41,057 nucleotides of DNA from the NCBI GenBank assembly GCA_948745425.1, contig CAPZDM010000008.1:1-41057 (forward strand). The letters run 5' to 3'. A program made the position numbers and the translations under genes. This document shows, piece after piece, positions 16,300 through 24,575 of the stretch. Position 1 is the first letter of the stretch; the number at the start of each line of letters is the position of its first letter. Source of the DNA: an uncultured Clostridia bacterium (lineage in GTDB: Bacteria; Bacillota; Clostridia; TANB77; CAG-508). Under the pieces are notes generated by a model, which was given only the letters and a program-made list of their open reading frames with translations, had not been told where the DNA came from and did no database searches.

Positions 16300-17724
16300 A
16301 TGAAAAGTAAAATTTTAAAAATTAGTTTTGTACTATTAAGTATATTACTGATAATTCCATCAATTATATATTTAATATCAAATAAAACAATAATGGGGTT
16401 TGATATATATTTTAATTTCTTTCTTAATAATAATATAAATAAAGTTATATCAACTGCAATTTTTCTAGTATTATTTATACTATTAACAATAATTTATTTT
16501 ATTATTTATAAAATTGATTGTTTTAAAAATATCAAAAGGATACTAATATTTATTACTCTAATTGGCATTATATTTATGGTAATGTTACCTTGGACAAGTT
16601 CAGATATATTTTATTATATGGGCGTAGGAGAATTAGATGCCAGATATAATCAAAATCCGTACTATGTTACAATGAGAGAATACTATATACAAAATGAGGA
16701 AAATCTAGATGATGATATATTATTGCAAGGTGCAACAAATTATTGGGGAAATACAACAGTAGTATATGGACCAATAGCACAATTATTCTTTAAAATTTGT
16801 TCATTCTTATCAATGAAAAACATTACTATAGCATTATTCATGTTTAAACTCGTTAATTTATTAATACATATAATAAATACTTATCTATTTTATAAGATTA
16901 GTGGAAAAAAGAAATTTGCAATTATGTATGGATTAAATCCTTTCATATTTATAGAGGCGATAGCAAATGTACACAATGATATAATAATATTATTTTTCAT
17001 TTTACTATCATTATATTTTCTTCTAAAGCGAAAAAACTTACTACTTAGTATAGTTGCTCTGGCATTAGCTACAGGAGTTAAATATTTTACTATATTATTA
17101 TTACCAGTATTAATACTGTATCACTTTAGAACAGAAAAAAGACTAAGTATAAGATTTCTAAGATGTATACAATATGGAGTGATCTTTCTAGTAATATTTG
17201 CTATTGAATATGTGTTGTATTTTAATGATTATCAAATATTACTAGCAATGATGGTACAGACTTCAAGATGGTCATGTTCAATTTATTCAGTTATAATACA
17301 ATATAATATAGAATTGTTTACAGTAATTAGAGCTTTATTTATAGTAATATTTCTTATATATTATGCAGTAATGTGTATAAATTTATTAACAGAAAAAAAC
17401 ATAAAATTTTATAAGTTAATAAGAAAATACAATATAGCATTAATGTTATTTTTATTAATATTAACAAATTTTCATCAATGGTATTTAATATGGCTATTTG
17501 CAACAATAATATGGCAAAAGCCAAACACAATAAGAAACATTATAGGCTTAAGTTTATGTACAGAAATTGCTAATAGTGCATATATGTTTTTATATGAATC
17601 ATATAAATTTGATAAATACTTTGTTGGAGCAATAATTGTACTATTTATTATATGGAAAATTGTAACAAATAAGGAAAGCGTGAAAAATTTGCGAAGCAAA
17701 TTTTGCTCGCATCTTAAAATATAA
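16300..17724 (+). CDS. GT-C multi-pass glycosyltransferase (GT87/MptB-like)
   Basis: A 474-aa membrane protein with about ten or more hydrophobic helices. The first outer loop carries TSSDIFYYMGVGE, followed by a QNPYYV segment, and later NPFIFIEAIANVHND, the motif typical of GT87/DUF2029 and MptB-like mannosyltransferases that use polyprenol-phosphate-sugar donors. It lies 13 bp after the GT2 synthase, suggesting that the synthase makes the donor and this enzyme and its frameshifted neighbour use it outside the membrane, for a wall glycan or glycolipid. The last residues (NLRSKFCSHLKI) are encoded by an imperfect palindrome around 17690-17712 and may be an extension. Confidence 0.83.
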   Translation: MKSKILKISFVLLSILLIIPSIIYLISNKTIMGFDIYFNFFLNNNINKVISTAIFLVLFILLTIIYFIIYKIDCFKNIKRILIFITLIGIIFMVMLPWTSSDIFYYMGVGELDARYNQNPYYVTMREYYIQNEENLDDDILLQGATNYWGNTTVVYGPIAQLFFKICSFLSMKNITIALFMFKLVNLLIHIINTYLFYKISGKKKFAIMYGLNPFIFIEAIANVHNDIIILFFILLSLYFLLKRKNLLLSIVALALATGVKYFTILLLPVLILYHFRTEKRLSIRFLRCIQYGVIFLVIFAIEYVLYFNDYQILLAMMVQTSRWSCSIYSVIIQYNIELFTVIRALFIVIFLIYYAVMCINLLTEKNIKFYKLIRKYNIALMLFLLILTNFHQWYLIWLFATIIWQKPNTIRNIIGLSLCTEIANSAYMFLYESYKFDKYFVGAIIVLFIIWKIVTNKESVKNLRSKFCSHLKI

Positions 17725-17785
17725 TGAAATTTCAAAAATAGAAATGAAATTTCTTATATTTGAAGATAGGAAAGAAGGGACTGGA

Positions 17786-18832
17786 ATGAAATTACTAATG
17801 CATACATGTTGTGCACCATGTAGTGTGTACTGCATAGATAGTTTAAGAAAAGAAGAAATTGAACCAACAGTATATTGGTATAATCCTAATATACACCCAT
17901 ACATAGAATATAAAACAAGAAGAGATACTTTGAGAGAATATACAAAAAGTATAGGCATAGAAGCGGTATTTCATGAAGAATATGGTTTAGATGAGTTCTG
18001 TAAAAATGTAGTATGTGATTTACAAAATAGATGTGTAAGCTATTGTTATAGAGTAAGATTAGGAGATACAGCAAAATATGCAAAGCAAAACGGATATGAT
18101 ACAATTAGTACAACATTATTAGTAAGCCCTTATCAAAAACATGAATATATACATGAGTTAGGGGATAAAATTGCAAAAGAATATGGATTAGAATTTTTAT
18201 ATAGAGACTTTAGAGTAGGCTTTAGAGAAGGACAAGCAAAAGCAAGAGAATTAGGTTTGTATATGCAGAAATATTGTGGATGTGTATTTTCAGAGGAAAG
18301 TAGATATAATTGCCACAGTCCAGAAAAGCCAGAATTACCAGAGGGTTATGAGCTTCCTAGTAGAACGAATATACAAGTAAAAAAGATAGAAAATAAAGAA
18401 GAGTACATAGACCTATTATTAGAAGCAGATCCTTCAAAAGATATGATTTCTAAGTATTTGAACGATTCTGATGTGTATGGATTAAAAGTAGATGAAGAAA
18501 TAGTAACACTTGCAGTAATTTGCACTATTTCCAAAGATACATTAGAATTAAAAAATTTAGTTACCAAAGAAGAATATAGAAATAAAGGATATGCTAAAAA
18601 ATTATTAAAGTCATTATGTGGTAATTATAAACAGAAATATAACAATATGATAGTTGGAACAACAGAGAACAATATTCCATTCTATGTAAAACAAGGATTT
18701 GATAAATATGAGAAAACAATAAAGAAATTCTTTATAGATAATTATAAAGAAGAAATATGGGATGGAGATTTACATTGTACTGATTTAATATATTATTCAA
18801 AAGATTTAAAGAAGATAAATAAATGTAACTAG
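17786..18832 (+). CDS. queH: Epoxyqueuosine reductase QueH fused to a GNAT acetyltransferase
   Basis: The 348-aa protein begins MKLLMHTCCAPC; this ATG follows GAAGGG by 6 nt, whereas the in-frame ATG at 17744 has no ribosome-binding site. Residues 1 to about 185 are QueH (DUF208), which reduces epoxyqueuosine to queuosine in tRNA. The metal-ligand cysteines are visible: CC at 8-9, C12, the RCVSYCYRVRL segment and YCGC near 169. Residues about 198-340 form a GNAT domain with the acetyl-CoA loop RNKGYA at 265-270 and TTENNIPFYVKQGF. The fusion is in frame with no stop and looks genuine. The acetyl acceptor is unknown. It lies 61 bp after the glycosyltransferase. Confidence 0.9.
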   Translation: MKLLMHTCCAPCSVYCIDSLRKEEIEPTVYWYNPNIHPYIEYKTRRDTLREYTKSIGIEAVFHEEYGLDEFCKNVVCDLQNRCVSYCYRVRLGDTAKYAKQNGYDTISTTLLVSPYQKHEYIHELGDKIAKEYGLEFLYRDFRVGFREGQAKARELGLYMQKYCGCVFSEESRYNCHSPEKPELPEGYELPSRTNIQVKKIENKEEYIDLLLEADPSKDMISKYLNDSDVYGLKVDEEIVTLAVICTISKDTLELKNLVTKEEYRNKGYAKKLLKSLCGNYKQKYNNMIVGTTENNIPFYVKQGFDKYEKTIKKFFIDNYKEEIWDGDLHCTDLIYYSKDLKKINKCN

Positions 18833-18900
18833 TAATTTATAGTTTTGTAAATAAAATAATAATTTAATTGACAATAAAAATGTTTAAGGAGGGATTTGCT

Positions 18901-19709
18901 ATGTATAAATTGGTTGCAATTTATGTTGATGGAACCTTAGTAAATGATGATAAGAAATTAACGCAGAAAACAATAGATTCTATAAAAAAAGCAAGTCAAA
19001 AAAATATTAAAATTGTAATTTCTAGTGCAAGATCATTTTATAGACTAAAAGATTATCTAGGACAATTAGAACTAATAAAAGATAACCAATATACAATATG
19101 TTTTAATGGCGCTGTAATTATTGAAAATAAAAATCAAGAAATAATGTTATCAAATAAGTTTGATGTAGAAGAGATATGGGAATTAATAAATTTAGCAGGA
19201 AAATTCAAAACTTCTATTTTTTTATATTCAATGAATAATGTGTTTGTAGAGGAAGTACCTAGAATTATAGAAACCAGTAGAAGCTTTAAAAACGTAAAAT
19301 TGGATTTAATAAAATTTGAAGATATAAATTTTATTAAAAATAATATATATAAAATTCTTTTTGTAAATGATTATGATAAAATAACAGAAATCAGAAAAAA
19401 ATCCCAAAGGAGTTTTTACAGAAATATGAAATTACAAGTAGTATTCCAAAGTATATAGAATTTGTAAAAAAAGGAATCACAAAGTCTAAATCATTACAAT
19501 TTATATGTGAAAAATGTAATATAGAAAAATCAGGAGTAATTGCTATAGGAGATGCAGATAATGATTTAGAAATGATTAATTTTGCAGGTTTAGGTGTTGC
19601 AATGGGGAATGCAACAGATTCATTAAAAGAAAAAGCAGATTATATAACAAATTCAAATAATGATGATGGTATTGCAAATGTTATAGAAAAATATATATTA
19701 AAAATATAA
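18901..19709 (+). pseudogene. Dead Cof-type HAD hydrolase (lost nucleophile and frameshift)
   Basis: The start follows AAGGAGGG by 7 nt. The product is a Cof/YidA-like HAD phosphatase: motif II-like VISSAR, the cap domain, and motif IV GDADNDLEM in the last third. Two lesions are seen. Motif I should read DxDGT but here reads YVDGT, so the phosphate-accepting Asp is Tyr (a GAT to TAT change would do it). A frameshift also occurs at the seven-A run 19395-19401: the first frame stops at 19458, while the second frame continues IPKEFLQKYEITSS to the stop at 19707-19709. Restoring one A joins them. Two independent defects argue for real decay. Confidence 0.85.
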
Positions 19710-19736
19710 ATTGTGGCACCATTGGTGAGACAATTT
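19708..19736 (+). promoter_or_regulatory. Hairpin between the HAD pseudogene and rhuM
   Basis: AAATTGT (19708-19714) pairs with ACAATTT (19730-19736), and CACC with GGTG inside, around a 3-nt loop with one 2x2 mismatch. It overlaps the HAD stop codon and ends directly before the AAGGAG of the rhuM gene. It could be an operator or an mRNA structure. Confidence 0.4.
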
Positions 19737-19749
19737 GAAAAGGAGAATT

Positions 19750-20769
19750 ATGAATAGTTTAGAAAATCTAAGAGATTTAATTATCTATCAAAGTCAAAAC
19801 AATGAAAATATTTCTATTGAAGTATTATATGATAATGAGGATTTTTGGTTAACTCAAAAATCAATGTCAAAATTATTCAATGTAGAAGTTAATACAATAA
19901 ATTATCACTTAAAAGAAATCTTTGAAACTCATGAGTTGGAAGAAAATCGAACTATTCGAAAAATTAGAACAGTTCAAAAAGAGGGAAATAGAGAGGTTTC
20001 AAGAGAATTAGCATTTTATAGTTTAGATGCAATTATTGCTGTTGGCTATAGAGTTAATTCTAAAGAAGCTACTGATTTTAGAATTTGGGCAACTAATACA
20101 TTAAAAGAATTTATAAAAAAAGGATTTGTTTTAAATGATGAATTTTTAAAAAATGGTCCAAAGTTTGGTAAAGACTATTTCAAAGAATTATTAGAAAGAA
20201 TTCGTTCAATTAGAACAAGTGAACGTAGAATATGGCAACAAGTAACAGATATATTTGCAGAATGTAGTATTGATTATGATAAAGATTCTGAAATAACACA
20301 TAAGTTTTATGCTACAGTTCAAAATAAATTCCACTTTGCAATTACTGGAAATACTGCTGCTGAAATAATATATAATAAGGCAGACCATAAAAAAGAGAAT
20401 ATGGGACTAACAACTTGGAAAAATTCTCCAGATGGTAGAATATTAAGATCAGATGTAATGATTGCAAAAAATTACTTGAATGAAAAACAAATAAAACGTC
20501 TTGAAAGAGCTATATCAGGATACTTTGATTATATAGAAGATTTAGTAGAAAGAGAAAATACTTTTACAATGGATGAATTTGCTAAAAGTATTAATGAATT
20601 TTTGGAATTTAGAAGATATGACATTTTACAAGATAATGGTAAAATATCAAGAAGAGAAGCGGAAGAAAAAGCAGAAAAAGAATACATAGAATTTAACAAA
20701 ACACAAAAAATAACTTCGGACTTTGATAAATTATTATTGGAAAGTAAAAAGTTAGAAAATAAAATATAA
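19750..20769 (+). CDS. RhuM-family protein (first copy)
   Basis: A 339-aa member of the RhuM family (COG3943), named after a gene in a Salmonella pathogenicity island and often found with restriction or other accessory loci; its biochemical function is not established. It has FWLTQKSMSKLFNVEVNTINYHLK near the N-terminus (a helix-turn-helix-like segment), AFYSLDAIIAVGYRVNS, DFRIWAT, and the typical TGNTAAEIIYNKADHKKENMGLT region. The ATG at 19750 lies 5 nt after AAGGAG. A second, diverged copy is at 21920-22915. It is followed by a modest terminator hairpin. Confidence 0.9.
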   Translation: MNSLENLRDLIIYQSQNNENISIEVLYDNEDFWLTQKSMSKLFNVEVNTINYHLKEIFETHELEENRTIRKIRTVQKEGNREVSRELAFYSLDAIIAVGYRVNSKEATDFRIWATNTLKEFIKKGFVLNDEFLKNGPKFGKDYFKELLERIRSIRTSERRIWQQVTDIFAECSIDYDKDSEITHKFYATVQNKFHFAITGNTAAEIIYNKADHKKENMGLTTWKNSPDGRILRSDVMIAKNYLNEKQIKRLERAISGYFDYIEDLVERENTFTMDEFAKSINEFLEFRRYDILQDNGKISRREAEEKAEKEYIEFNKTQKITSDFDKLLLESKKLENKI

Positions 20770-20830
20770 AATAGTATAATATTTTGATAAAAATAAGTAG
20801 GGTATAATTAATAACCACAAAATTAAAAAA

Positions 20831-20853
20831 ACACACTTATATAAAGTGTTTTA
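20831..20853 (+). terminator. Weak terminator after the first rhuM gene
   Basis: ACACTT (20833-20838) pairs with AAGTGT (20844-20849), flanked by A-rich and T-rich sequence. Confidence 0.5.
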
Positions 20854-20938
20854 CTAATTTTTGAATACCCTTGAAAATAAAGTAATTACAAAGAAAAATT
20901 GCTTACAAATACAGAAAAATCAACTATTTTAAGGAGTA

Positions 20939-21820
20939 ATGACAGGACACACAAATTTGAGCAGTTAAATAGGAATAGTTCAGAACGGAGACCGATATGC
21001 CAATCATATAGCTAAGGATAAAGAAAGATTTATAAAATAAAGACATTAATATAATTCTATGTGTAGATGATGTAAAAATAAAATGTTGTAAACCTGAAAT
21101 TTTTAGAGCACCAGATTTTTCAGAAATATTTGTCGGACATAGAATTGATATAGGATACAATTTAAATAATGTGGGAGACTCTTCTGCTTTAGATATAGAT
21201 GCTAAATGCACATTAAAAATGTATTATAATTTAGATAAAAGCACATATAAAACTTTTGATCTAACAGATAAAATGTTTATAAAAATTAAGAAAGGAATTA
21301 TATTGTTTGAAACATGTCATAGAAACATAAATATACTTAAATGTAACGGTAAAAGTAAAATAGGAAGTGTGACATGTATTGCCAATGAAACAACAAAAGC
21401 TATTTTCCTAGAATCATTATTGAAAAAAAGAGAGATATAGAAAGACCAATTATTGAAATTGTTATATATTATAAAAATTTGACAGGTGGATATTTTAAAT
21501 ATAAAACAGAATTTGAGATTATTGCATCAAAGCACAAAAAACAAGTAATTGAATTTATAAAAATTATAAACAATTTAGATAATAAAAACTTAAAACAAAT
21601 AAAAGAAAATATTAACTTATTGAAAATCGGAAAAGAAGATGAATTTTTTGACATTTTCGAGAAAAATGCAGATGAATTTGATGAAGAATACAAGGATTTG
21701 ACGGAAATAGAATTAATTTTAGAGGAATTACCAGAAGCACTAGAGATTAGTAATATAAGCAAAGATGAATATATTAAAAATAAAAGAAATATGCATTATG
21801 GAAAAATAATAGATGCATAA
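20939..21820 (+). pseudogene. Multiply frameshifted gene of unknown family between two rhuM copies
   Basis: A ribosome-binding site (AAGGAG, 20931-20936) and ATG (20939) lead into fragments in changing frames. One reads THKFEQLNR (about 20947-20973), then IVQNGDRYANHIAKDKERFIK (20975-21037), then a long piece NKDINIILCVDD... to LESLLKKREI (21036-21440), then RDIERPIIEIVIYYKNLTGGYF... to the stop at 21820. At least four indels separate them. One is the seven-A run 21423-21429, where one extra A would join the last two pieces. Reassembled, it would be a mainly soluble protein of about 290 aa with an acidic C-terminal helix-rich end. I do not recognise the family. Confidence 0.65.
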
Positions 21821-21919
21821 AAACTGATTTAAAAACATTTAACATTAATTATCAATAATAGTAAAATGAAAGAATCGTATAAAGAATAAAATTACTAATT
21901 AAGGAATGGAGGAAAAAGT

Positions 21920-22915
21920 TTGAATAATAAATTATTAGAAAACAATAATGACATTATAATATATACAACTGATGATGGACAAGTTAAGATAGAAGTAAGG
22001 CTTGAAGATGAAAATGTTTGGCTTACACAAAATGCTATGGCAGAATTATTTGATACAACGAAACAAAATATAAGTCTACACATAAAAAATATTTTTGAAG
22101 AAAGAGAACTGAGTGAAAATTCAGTTGTCAAGGAAAACTTGACAACTGCTTCAGATGGTAAAAATTACAAAACAAAATTTTATAATTTAGATTTAATTAT
22201 ATCAGTTGGATATCGTGTAAAGTCAATTCGTGGTACGCAATTTAGAATATGGGCCAATAAATTAATAAAAGAATATCTAATAAAAGGATATAACTTGAAT
22301 GTAGATAGATTTAAAAATAACGGTGGTGGAGTATATTTTGAAGAAGTACTAGAAAAAATTAGAGATATTCGTTCATCAGAAAAAGTATTTTGGAGAAAAG
22401 TATTAGATATTTATGCTACAAGTATTGATTATGACGCAAAAGATGAAAAAACAAAAGAATTTTTTAAAACTGTCCAAAATAAAATGCATTACGCAGTTCA
22501 CGGAAATACAGCAGCAGAGGTGATTTTTAACAGGGTAGATAGTGAAAAGGAGAATATTGGATTAACTAATTTTAGAGGGAATAGTCCTACAAGAGCAGAA
22601 ACAGAAATCGCAAAAAATTATTTATCAAAAAAAGAATTAGACTTATTAAATAGAATGGTATCAGCTTATTTAGATGTAGCAGAAATTAATGCTTTAAATA
22701 TGCATCCTATGACAATGAAAGATTGGATAAAAGAACTAGATGGATTTTTAACTATGACACATAAAGAAATATTAGAAGGTGTGGGAAAAATATCTCATGA
22801 AAAGGCATTAGAAAAAGCACATGAAGAATATGATAAATATATGAAAACTCATTTAACTCAAGCAGAAAAAGATTATCTTGAAATTATGGGAGAAGATATT
22901 AAAAAATTAAATTAG
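21920..22915 (+). CDS. RhuM-family protein (second copy)
   Basis: A 331-aa RhuM-family protein, clearly related to the product at 19750-20769 but diverged. Shared blocks include VWLTQNAMAELFDTTKQNISLHIKN, DLIISVGYRVKS, QFRIWANKLIKEYLIKGY and HGNTAAEVIFNRVDSEKENIGLT. The start is a TTG placed 6 nt after GGAGGA, with no ATG near. Unlike the first copy it appears to head an operon with mscL, 12 bp downstream, whose ribosome-binding site follows the stop. The function of the family is unknown, and the helix-turn-helix-like N-terminus is the only clue. Confidence 0.9.
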   Translation: MNNKLLENNNDIIIYTTDDGQVKIEVRLEDENVWLTQNAMAELFDTTKQNISLHIKNIFEERELSENSVVKENLTTASDGKNYKTKFYNLDLIISVGYRVKSIRGTQFRIWANKLIKEYLIKGYNLNVDRFKNNGGGVYFEEVLEKIRDIRSSEKVFWRKVLDIYATSIDYDAKDEKTKEFFKTVQNKMHYAVHGNTAAEVIFNRVDSEKENIGLTNFRGNSPTRAETEIAKNYLSKKELDLLNRMVSAYLDVAEINALNMHPMTMKDWIKELDGFLTMTHKEILEGVGKISHEKALEKAHEEYDKYMKTHLTQAEKDYLEIMGEDIKKLN

Positions 22916-22927
22916 AAGGAGTAGAAT

Positions 22928-23461
22928 ATGAAAGAAAACGAAGTAAAAACAAAAACAGATGAAAAGAACAAATTATATGTAAAAGGAAATGAAGAAAAAG
23001 TCACTCTAACAGAAGGACAAGCACAAACAAAGAAAAAAGAATTGGAACAAATAGCAGGTAAAAATTTAAACAAGATGAAAAAAGAAGCTAATGAGTTTAA
23101 AAAATTTATCTCTAGAGGTAATGTAGTTGATATGGCAATAGGTGTTATTGTTGGTGGAGCTTTCGGAAAAATTGTAACAAGTTTAGTAAATGATATTATT
23201 ACACCTTTAATTGGAGTAATAATTGGAGGATTAGACTTTTCAAATCTAGCATGGCAAATAAAAGACTCTAAAATAGCCTATGGTTCTTTTATTCAAACAA
23301 TAATAGACTTTTTAATTATTGCTATTTGCATTTTTACAACAGTAAGATTATTTGAAAAATTAAAACATGAAGAAAAAAAGGAAAAAGCAGAAGAACCACC
23401 CAAAAAAAGTGAAGAAGTGCAACTCCTAGAAGAGATTAGGGATTTATTGAAAAAGGAGTAA
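22928..23461 (+). CDS. mscL: Large-conductance mechanosensitive channel MscL with N-terminal extension
   Basis: The 177-aa protein contains a complete MscL core from about residue 56: EFKKFISRGNVVDMAIGVIVGGAFGKIVTSLVND with the glycine-rich pore helix, the ITPLIGVIIGG loop, a second membrane helix (about 122-142) and the C-terminal EEIRDLLKK helix. It opens under membrane tension to release solutes on osmotic downshock. Typical MscL is 120-150 aa and starts at the amphipathic helix. Here about 55 highly charged residues precede it. The ATG follows AAGGAG, and no better internal start is obvious, so the extension is likely real. Confidence 0.94.
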   Translation: MKENEVKTKTDEKNKLYVKGNEEKVTLTEGQAQTKKKELEQIAGKNLNKMKKEANEFKKFISRGNVVDMAIGVIVGGAFGKIVTSLVNDIITPLIGVIIGGLDFSNLAWQIKDSKIAYGSFIQTIIDFLIIAICIFTTVRLFEKLKHEEKKEKAEEPPKKSEEVQLLEEIRDLLKKE

Positions 23462-23476
23462 AATAGGAGGATAAGA

Positions 23477-23929
23477 ATGTTAAAAGTATTATTTGTATGT
23501 CTAGGAAATATATGTAGATCTCCAATGGCAGAATATATATTTAAAGATATGGTAAAAAGACAGGGAATAGAACAAATCTATATTGACTCTGCTGCAACAA
23601 GCAGTGAAGAAATAGGAAATAATATTCATTATGGAACTAGAAATAAATTAAAAGAAATGAATATAGAGTATGGAAATCATCTGGCTAGACAGATAACAAA
23701 GCAAGATTATGAGAAATTTGATTATATAATAGGTATGGAAGAAAAAAATATAAAAGATATAAAGAAAATAGTAGGAAAAGACCCTGAAAATAAAATTCAT
23801 AGATTACTAGATTTTTCTAAAAATCCAAGAGATATAGCAGACCCATGGTATACTGGAAATTTTGATAAAACTTATGATGATATTGTGGAAGGATTAAGTG
23901 CGTTTTTGGAACATTTAAAGAACATATAG
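23477..23929 (+). CDS. Low-molecular-weight protein tyrosine phosphatase
   Basis: The 150-aa enzyme has the P-loop CLGNICRS (Cys8 to Arg14, CX5R) at the N-terminus and the general-acid Asp in DPWYTGNFDKTY (Asp122), the complete LMW-PTP/arsenate-reductase-fold signature. Such enzymes act on phosphotyrosine or phosphoarginine in signalling and capsule control. It starts after TAGGAGGA and is 15 bp behind mscL in the same transcription unit. The substrate is unknown; no tyrosine kinase gene is nearby. Confidence 0.94.
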   Translation: MLKVLFVCLGNICRSPMAEYIFKDMVKRQGIEQIYIDSAATSSEEIGNNIHYGTRNKLKEMNIEYGNHLARQITKQDYEKFDYIIGMEEKNIKDIKKIVGKDPENKIHRLLDFSKNPRDIADPWYTGNFDKTYDDIVEGLSAFLEHLKNI

Positions 23930-23958
23930 AATAGAGAAATAAAAGAAAAGGAGTAAGT

Positions 23959-24483
23959 ATGGACAATATAATATATGTTTTTCAGAATAAAGATAACAGA
24001 TGGATATTAAAGTTTCCAAAATGCAATATTGAAGTAAGTGCATATATAGGAAAAAATTCTGTAACAAAAGATAAAAAAGAAGGTGATGGGAAAACAACTT
24101 TAGGTAAATTTGAATTAGGTATAATATTAGGCAAACCTACAAATATAAACAATAAAAGTGGTCTAAAATATAGGCAAATAACTAAAGATATGTATTGGGT
24201 TGATGATTCTAAATCTAAATATTATAATCAATTGGTAGATATATCAAAAGTTAAAAAAGACTGGAATTCAGCAGAACATTTAATAGATTATCCAATACAA
24301 TATGAATATTTAATAGAAATTAAAACAAATCCTGATAATATTAAAGGAAAAGGTAGTGCAATATTTTTGCATTGCTCTAATGATAGAGAAACAGCAGGTT
24401 GTATAGCGATAGATAGAGATACTATGAAAAAAATAATAGAAAATATAGATACATATACTAAAATAGAAATATTAAAAACATAA
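23959..24483 (+). CDS. YkuD-like L,D-transpeptidase-fold protein without signal peptide
   Basis: The 174-aa protein has KDKKEGDGKTTLGKFELG, typical of the YkuD-fold COG3786 group, and the catalytic pair in FLHCSNDRETAGC (His138 and Cys148). YkuD enzymes form or cut L,D-linkages in peptidoglycan. No signal peptide or membrane segment is present, so either export is non-classical or the substrate is cytosolic. It sits 29 bp after the tyrosine phosphatase gene, behind AAGGAG. Confidence 0.82.
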   Translation: MDNIIYVFQNKDNRWILKFPKCNIEVSAYIGKNSVTKDKKEGDGKTTLGKFELGIILGKPTNINNKSGLKYRQITKDMYWVDDSKSKYYNQLVDISKVKKDWNSAEHLIDYPIQYEYLIEIKTNPDNIKGKGSAIFLHCSNDRETAGCIAIDRDTMKKIIENIDTYTKIEILKT

Positions 24484-24516
24484 AATCTAAAGAAGTATTA
24501 CTCACCTAAAAATGAG

Positions 24517-24545
24517 TTGCTAATTATATTATTTTATGATATTAT
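24517..24545 (+). promoter_or_regulatory. Probable promoter of polA
   Basis: TTGCTA (24517-24522) and TATTAT (24540-24545) are 17 bp apart, 30 bp before the polA start. Confidence 0.5.
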
Positions 24546-24575
24546 ATCAATACTATATAAAAATTAGGAGATAAA

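Noticed and set aside
17690..17715. Terminator of the glycosyltransferase operon
   Set aside because: The imperfect GCGAAGCAAA/TTTTGCTCGC palindrome lies inside the coding end and is not followed by a T-run.
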